Assembly: GCF_011772445.1 (NCBI RefSeq)
Contig: NZ_WVZN01000047.1
Location: forward strand, 174,645-238,644
DNA: 64,000 nucleotides
Direction: 5' to 3'
Source: Hydrogenophaga sp.
GTDB lineage: Bacteria; Pseudomonadota; Gammaproteobacteria; Burkholderiales; Burkholderiaceae_C
Part shown: piece after piece, positions 60,205-64,000 of the stretch
Layout of the letters: each line of letters begins with the position of its first letter
How positions within the stretch are numbered: the stretch's first letter is position 1
The notes under the pieces: model-generated
Seen by the model: the letters and a program-made list of their open reading frames with translations, nothing else
Told to the model about the DNA's origin: nothing
Database searches by the model: none
Translations under genes and position numbers: made by a program

Positions 60205-61599
60205 TCAAACAGGCACACCCACCAGGTCGTGCCCATCGGTATCGACGATGCGGGCCCTGGTGAACTCACCCACTTTCAGGGTCTTGCTGATCTTCTCGGG
60301 CGGCAGCAAGCGCACCACCCCATCGATCTCGGGCGCGTCCGCGTAGCTGCGACCCACGCCACCCTTCTTGCCAAGGCCGGGTGCGCTGTCCACCAGCACC
60401 TGCATGCTGGCCCCCACCAAGGCGCGCAACTTCTCGGCCGACACCTGCTCGGCCATGGCCATGAAGCGCGCGCGGCGCTCCTCGCGCAGCGCTTCGGGCA
60501 CCGGATTGGCGATGGCATTGGCGGCGGCACCGTCCACCGGCGAATACGCGAAGCAGCCCGCGCGGTCGATGCGCGCTTCGCGCACGAAATCAAGCAAGTG
60601 CTCGAACTCGGCTTCGGTCTCGCCCGGGAAGCCGGCAATGAAGGTGCTGCGCACGACGATCTGCGGGCAGATCTCGCGCCAACGCGCGATGCGCTCCAGG
60701 TTGCGCTCGCCGCTCGCGGGTCGCTTCATGCGGCGCAGCACATCGGGGTGGCTGTGTTGCAGCGGAACGTCCAGGTACGGCAGCACCAGGCCCTCAGCCA
60801 TCAGCGGAACGATCTCGTCCACGTGCGGGTAGGGATAGACGTAGTGCAAGCGCACCCAGGCCCCAAAGGGTTTGGCGAGTTCACCCAGTTCGCGCACCAG
60901 GTCGAACATGCGCGTCTTCACGGGGCGGCCGTCCCAGAAACCGGTGCGGTACTTCACGTCCACGCCGTAGGCCGACGTGTCCTGGCTCACCACCAGCAGC
61001 TCCCGCACGCCGGCCTCGAACAGCTTGCGCGCCTCGGTGAGCACGTCGCCGATGGGCCGGCTCACCAGGTCACCGCGCATCGATGGAATGATGCAGAAGG
61101 TGCAACGGTGGTTGCAGCCTTCGCTGATCTTGAGGTACGCGTAGTGGCGCGGCGTGAGCTTGATGCCCTGCGGCGGCACGAGGTCCACGAAGGGGTCGTG
61201 CGGCTTGGGCAGGTGCTGGTGCACAGCCTCCATCACCTCGTGCGTGGCGTGCGGACCGGTAACGGCCAGCACGCTGGGATGCATCTGCCGCACCAGGTTG
61301 CCCCCTCCCTCGCCTTCGCGCGCGCCCAGGCAGCCGGTGACGATGACCTTGCCGTTCTCGGCCAGGGCATCGCCGATGGCGTCCAGGCTCTCCTTGACCG
61401 CGTCGTCGATGAACCCGCAGGTGTTGACGATGACCAGATCCGCGCCGGCGTACGACTTGGACGTGGTGTAACCCTCGGCGCTGAGCTGGGTGAGGATGAG
61501 TTCGGAATCGGTCAGCGCTTTGGGGCAGCCCAGGCTGACGAAGCCCACCTTGGGCGTCGTGGCGCCAGCGGTGGTCGTGGGGGCGATGGTGTCGGACAT
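60205..61599 (-). CDS. rimO: ribosomal protein S12 methylthiotransferase
   Basis: Radical-SAM enzyme that adds a methylthio group to an Asp of ribosomal protein S12. 464 residues: N-terminal UPF0004 domain with three cluster cysteines ([26 protein letters not shown]), radical-SAM core with CNHRCTFC, and a C-terminal TRAM domain (about 395-460). The segment [16 protein letters not shown] and the S12-type TRAM distinguish it from the tRNA enzyme MiaB. Convergent with the tRNA-Leu. Confidence 0.96.
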   Translation of the reverse strand: MSDTIAPTTTAGATTPKVGFVSLGCPKALTDSELILTQLSAEGYTTSKSYAGADLVIVNTCGFIDDAVKESLDAIGDALAENGKVIVTGCLGAREGEGGGNLVRQMHPSVLAVTGPHATHEVMEAVHQHLPKPHDPFVDLVPPQGIKLTPRHYAYLKISEGCNHRCTFCIIPSMRGDLVSRPIGDVLTEARKLFEAGVRELLVVSQDTSAYGVDVKYRTGFWDGRPVKTRMFDLVRELGELAKPFGAWVRLHYVYPYPHVDEIVPLMAEGLVLPYLDVPLQHSHPDVLRRMKRPASGERNLERIARWREICPQIVVRSTFIAGFPGETEAEFEHLLDFVREARIDRAGCFAYSPVDGAAANAIANPVPEALREERRARFMAMAEQVSAEKLRALVGASMQVLVDSAPGLGKKGGVGRSYADAPEIDGVVRLLPPEKISKTLKVGEFTRARIVDTDGHDLVGVPV

Positions 61600-61651
61600 G
61601 AGGGCCCGATTGTCTCAGACCCCGCTCACCGCCGATGGGCCCGAGGCCCTT

Positions 61652-62191
61652 TCAGCGCTTGAGCCCCAGTGCGGCCAGCATCTGCTCGCTGTTCTTCTGC
61701 ATCTGCTCCTGCATCTGGGTCAGGGCGTTGCGCGACTGCTCCAGGTAGGTGCCCATCATGCCCTGCATCATGGGCGACTGCAGGTTCATGAACTGCTGCC
61801 AGGCCTCGGGGTTGAGGCCGCCGCCCTGCTCTGCCATCTTTTGCTGCAGTTCCATGAAGACCTGGATGTTCTTCTCCAGGTACGAGCCCATGAAGTCCTG
61901 CATGGCGTGGCCGTAGAAGCGGATGATGTTGGCCAGCACCTGTTCGGTGAAGATCGGCGCGCCGGCTGTTTCCTCCTCGAGGATGATCTGCAGCAGGATG
62001 CTGCGCGTCAGGTCCTCGTTGGTCTTGGCATCGCGCACCACGAAGGGCTCGTTGCCCATCACCAGTGCCTTCACCTCGGCCAGGGTGATGTACGACGAGG
62101 TATCGGTGTCGTACAGCCGGCGGTTGGGGTACTTCTTGATCACGCGCACGCCGCGCGCTCCCGATGCTTCGGTCTTGGATTTGGTCGCCAT
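61652..62191 (-). CDS. phaR: polyhydroxyalkanoate synthesis repressor PhaR
   Basis: DNA-binding and PHA-granule-binding regulator of phasin genes. 179 residues: N-terminal DNA-binding PHB_acc_N domain with IKKYPNRRLYDTDTSSYITL (about 18-75), then two PHB_acc repeats (about 80-160) rich in Met and Gln, e.g. FMGSYLEKNIQVFMELQQKM and MMGTYLEQSRNALTQMQEQM. It shows that the organism can store PHB. No phaC, phaA or phaB is adjacent; it is a stand-alone gene between rimO and tRNA-Val. Confidence 0.96.
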   Translation of the reverse strand: MATKSKTEASGARGVRVIKKYPNRRLYDTDTSSYITLAEVKALVMGNEPFVVRDAKTNEDLTRSILLQIILEEETAGAPIFTEQVLANIIRFYGHAMQDFMGSYLEKNIQVFMELQQKMAEQGGGLNPEAWQQFMNLQSPMMQGMMGTYLEQSRNALTQMQEQMQKNSEQMLAALGLKR

Positions 62192-62257
62192 TCCGGCATT
62201 CTAGGAAGCAGCCAGGGGGTACCGGGCATGGTTTTCCCTGTGCAGTGCACCAAATGA

Positions 62258-62291
62258 CGAAGGGCCTGCTGCGTCGGCAACAGGCCCTTCG
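62258..62291 (-). terminator. hairpin downstream of tRNA-Val, probable terminator
   Basis: An 11-bp perfect stem CGAAGGGCCTG / CAGGCCCTTCG with a 12-nt loop begins 9 bp after the tRNA-Val 3' end. Only a weak T run (TCATTTGG) follows on the minus strand. Confidence 0.55.
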
Positions 62292-62299
62292 GGGAATAC

Positions 62300-62375
62300 T
62301 GGTAGGCGCGAAGGGACTCGAACCCCTGACCCCCACCATGTCAAGGTGGTGCTCTAACCAGCTGAGCTACGCGCC
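62300..62375 (-). tRNA. tRNA-Val (anticodon GAC), CCA encoded
   Basis: 76-nt tRNA on the minus strand. It starts GGCGCGTAGCTCAGCTGG and its acceptor arm ends CGCGCCTA followed by CCA. The anticodon stem CCACC/GGTGG frames loop TTGACAT with GAC (62340-62342). T-arm GGGGTTCGAGTCCC is canonical. Lies 108 bp upstream of the phaR start codon and 44 bp downstream of relA, all on the minus strand. Confidence 0.97.
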
Positions 62376-62419
62376 TTCGAACGAATCGAAGCCTCGCAGT
62401 ATAGCAGTTCCAACCCCAC

Positions 62420-64000
62420 TTATTTGCGGCGCACCATGCGAACGCCGCTGACGTCACCCACCACGGCCATCGCCCGTGTCACTTGCCGGGCGTCGGCCAC
62501 CTCGATGGTGAAGGTCATCCAGGCCACGCCCCTGACGGACTGGGTCTGCACACCAATGACGTTCATCTTCTCGCGGGCGAACACGTCGGAGATGTCGCGC
62601 AGCAGGCCCTGGCGATCCAGCGCCTCGATGGCCACGTCGACCGGGTACACCGCCGGCTGGCTGCCGCGCGCGTCCTCGCGGCCGGTCCATTCCACCTCGA
62701 TCACACGGTCCGGGCTCTTGCGCGCCAGGTGCGCGAAATCGGTGCAGTCGGCGCGGTGCACGCTCACGCCCTTGCCTCGCGTGACGAAACCGCGGATCTC
62801 GTCGGGCGGCGCGGGCCGGCAGCACTTGGCCAACTGGGTCATCAGCGAGCCGACGCCGACCACCAGCACATCGCCCGTGGGGCCGTCGTTGCCGCGCCGG
62901 GGCTTGCGCACCCAGCTGGCCGGCTCGGGCGCGGCCTCGGGCTCGGGTGGGCGCAGGTGCGTCTCGATCGCGCGCAGCGAGAGCTCGTCCTTGCCGACCA
63001 GTTCGAACAGCTCGTCGGCCGAGCCCAGGCCCATGTCAGCCGCGAGCTCCTCGAACTTGAGCGCGGTGCGGCCCTCGCGCTGCAGCAGCTTTTCCACCGC
63101 CTCGCGCCCACGCGCGATGGTCTCGGCCAGGGCCTGGGCGTTGAACCAGGCCCGCACCTTGCTCTTGGCGCGGTGGCTCACCAGGTAGCCCAGATCGGGA
63201 TTGAGCCAGTCGCGTGAGGGACCGCCGTCCTTCGAGACGATCTCCACCGTCTGGCCGTTCTGCAGCGGCGTGTTCAGCGGCACCATGGCGCCGTCGACCT
63301 TGGCGCCGCGGCAGTGGTGGCCCAGGTCGGTGTGCACCGTGTAGGCGAAGTCCACCGGCGTGGCGCCCTGCGGCAGTTCGACGATGGCCGCATTCGGCGT
63401 GAGCACGTAGATGCGGTCGTCGAACAGGCCTTGCGCCGTGCCGCTCAGGTCGCGCTCCCAGGCCAGCAGTTGGCGCAGCACGGCGATCTTGGCGTCGTAT
63501 TCGGAGTTGGCCGTGACGCCCCCGTACCCCTTGGCGCCCGCCTCCTTGTAGGCCCAGTGCGCGGCCACGCCGTGCTCGGCGTGGTCGTGCATGGCCTGGG
63601 TTCGGATCTGGATCTCGAAGGCGCGGCCCTGAGCGTCGCGCACCACCGTGTGCAGCGACTGATACCCGTTGGGCTTGGGCTTGGCGATGTAGTCGTCGAA
63701 CTCGTCCGCCACGGGTGTGAAGTGCTCGTGCACGAACGACAGGACGGCGTAGCAGTCGGCGGTTTCGAGCACGATCACGCGCAGGGCTCGGATGTCGAAA
63801 ACCTGCTCGAAGTCGAGCGCCTTGCCACGCATCTTCTTGACGATGCTGTAGATGTGCTTGGGCCGCCCCTGCACCATGGCGGCGATGCCCTGCGCCAGCA
63901 GTGCCTGTTGCAGATCCTCGCGCACCTGCTCGACGTGCGCCTCGCGCTCGGTGCGTTTTTCGTCGAGCAGCCGGGCCACGTCCTTGTAGGTCTGCGGCTC
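62420..64000 (-). CDS. relA: GTP pyrophosphokinase (stringent-response RelA), 5' end cut by window
   Basis: Makes (p)ppGpp from ATP and GTP on starved ribosomes. About 526 C-terminal residues are visible. The synthetase domain (SIVKKMRGKALDFEQVFDIRALRVIV and the catalytic ASYHTKP-like DDYIAKPKPNGYQSLHT and EIQIRTQAMHDHAEHGVAAHW, read as separate motifs) is followed by TGS (VLTPNAAIVELPQGATPVDFAYTVH), helical, CC/ZFD (KCCRPAPPDEIRGFVTRGKGVSVHR) and ACT (VDVAIEALDRQGLLRDISDVF) domains. The N-terminal pseudo-HD domain lies right of base 64000. The sequence looks more like RelA than SpoT, but the HD site that would settle it is outside the window. Confidence 0.9.
   Translation of the reverse strand, partial: EPQTYKDVARLLDEKRTEREAHVEQVREDLQQALLAQGIAAMVQGRPKHIYSIVKKMRGKALDFEQVFDIRALRVIVLETADCYAVLSFVHEHFTPVADEFDDYIAKPKPNGYQSLHTVVRDAQGRAFEIQIRTQAMHDHAEHGVAAHWAYKEAGAKGYGGVTANSEYDAKIAVLRQLLAWERDLSGTAQGLFDDRIYVLTPNAAIVELPQGATPVDFAYTVHTDLGHHCRGAKVDGAMVPLNTPLQNGQTVEIVSKDGGPSRDWLNPDLGYLVSHRAKSKVRAWFNAQALAETIARGREAVEKLLQREGRTALKFEELAADMGLGSADELFELVGKDELSLRAIETHLRPPEPEAAPEPASWVRKPRRGNDGPTGDVLVVGVGSLMTQLAKCCRPAPPDEIRGFVTRGKGVSVHRADCTDFAHLARKSPDRVIEVEWTGREDARGSQPAVYPVDVAIEALDRQGLLRDISDVFAREKMNVIGVQTQSVRGVAWMTFTIEVADARQVTRAMAVVGDVSGVRMVRRK

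Overview
The window is about 67-68 % GC, densely coded and free of insertion sequences, phage genes and CRISPR arrays. Gene order and protein content point to a betaproteobacterium of the order Burkholderiales, most likely family Comamonadaceae (Hydrogenophaga/Acidovorax-like). The reasons are the pyruvate dehydrogenase E3 with its own lipoyl domain, the carA-orf-carB and greA-DUF4149 groupings, the PHA regulator PhaR, the Bug-type binding protein, and a REP-like palindromic spacer of the kind I associate with this family. No taxonomic search was run.

Region by region. 1-5.2 kb: 2-oxoglutarate dehydrogenase operon odhA-odhB-lpd on the minus strand, with the last gene cut by the window edge. 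5.4-7.8 kb: an ArsR-type regulator with three cysteines and propionyl-CoA synthetase prpE. 8-15.5 kb: accessory genes, namely a PhyH-type dioxygenase remnant, a cysteine hydrolase, a TetR regulator divergent from an HpaB/AbfD-superfamily enzyme, an NlpC/P60 hydrolase, and a LysR/Bug protein pair divergent from a secreted alpha/beta hydrolase. 15.5-18.6 kb: a translationally coupled alkylation-repair-like operon (oxygenase B, alkB, ada, oxygenase A). Its Ada has lost all four N-terminal zinc/acceptor cysteines, and one oxygenase has lost the Asp of its iron triad. 18.7-19.4 kb: a HigBA-like toxin-antitoxin pair. 19.5-25.9 kb: pyruvate dehydrogenase operon aceE-aceF-lpdA, divergent from a two-component system (26.0-29.2 kb) and followed by folD.

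30-38 kb: DUF4149 gene, greA (with its own promoter and an attenuator-like leader hairpin), an AraC/esterase pair that sits between carB and greA, then carB, a small unknown gene and carA. 38-53.3 kb: one long minus-strand run read as rpsB-tsf-pyrH-frr-uppS-cdsA-dxr-rseP-bamA-ompH-lpxD-fabZ-lpxA-lpxB-rnhB-trmH, the conserved translation/isoprenoid/outer-membrane/lipid A cluster. 53.5-64 kb: a DadA-like oxidase and a fused NAD(P)HX repair enzyme on the plus strand; YggT, a class-I amidotransferase and RNase R on the minus strand; tRNA-Leu(CAG), rimO, phaR, tRNA-Val(GAC), and a relA cut at the right edge.

The core genes are ordinary and intact. The parts that deserve attention are the alkylation-repair operon with its degenerate Ada and paired oxygenases, the HpaB-like enzyme with its predicted operator, and the greA leader attenuator. 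No stretch over 300 bases lacks an assigned feature, except that 7763-8296 is held only by a gene remnant.
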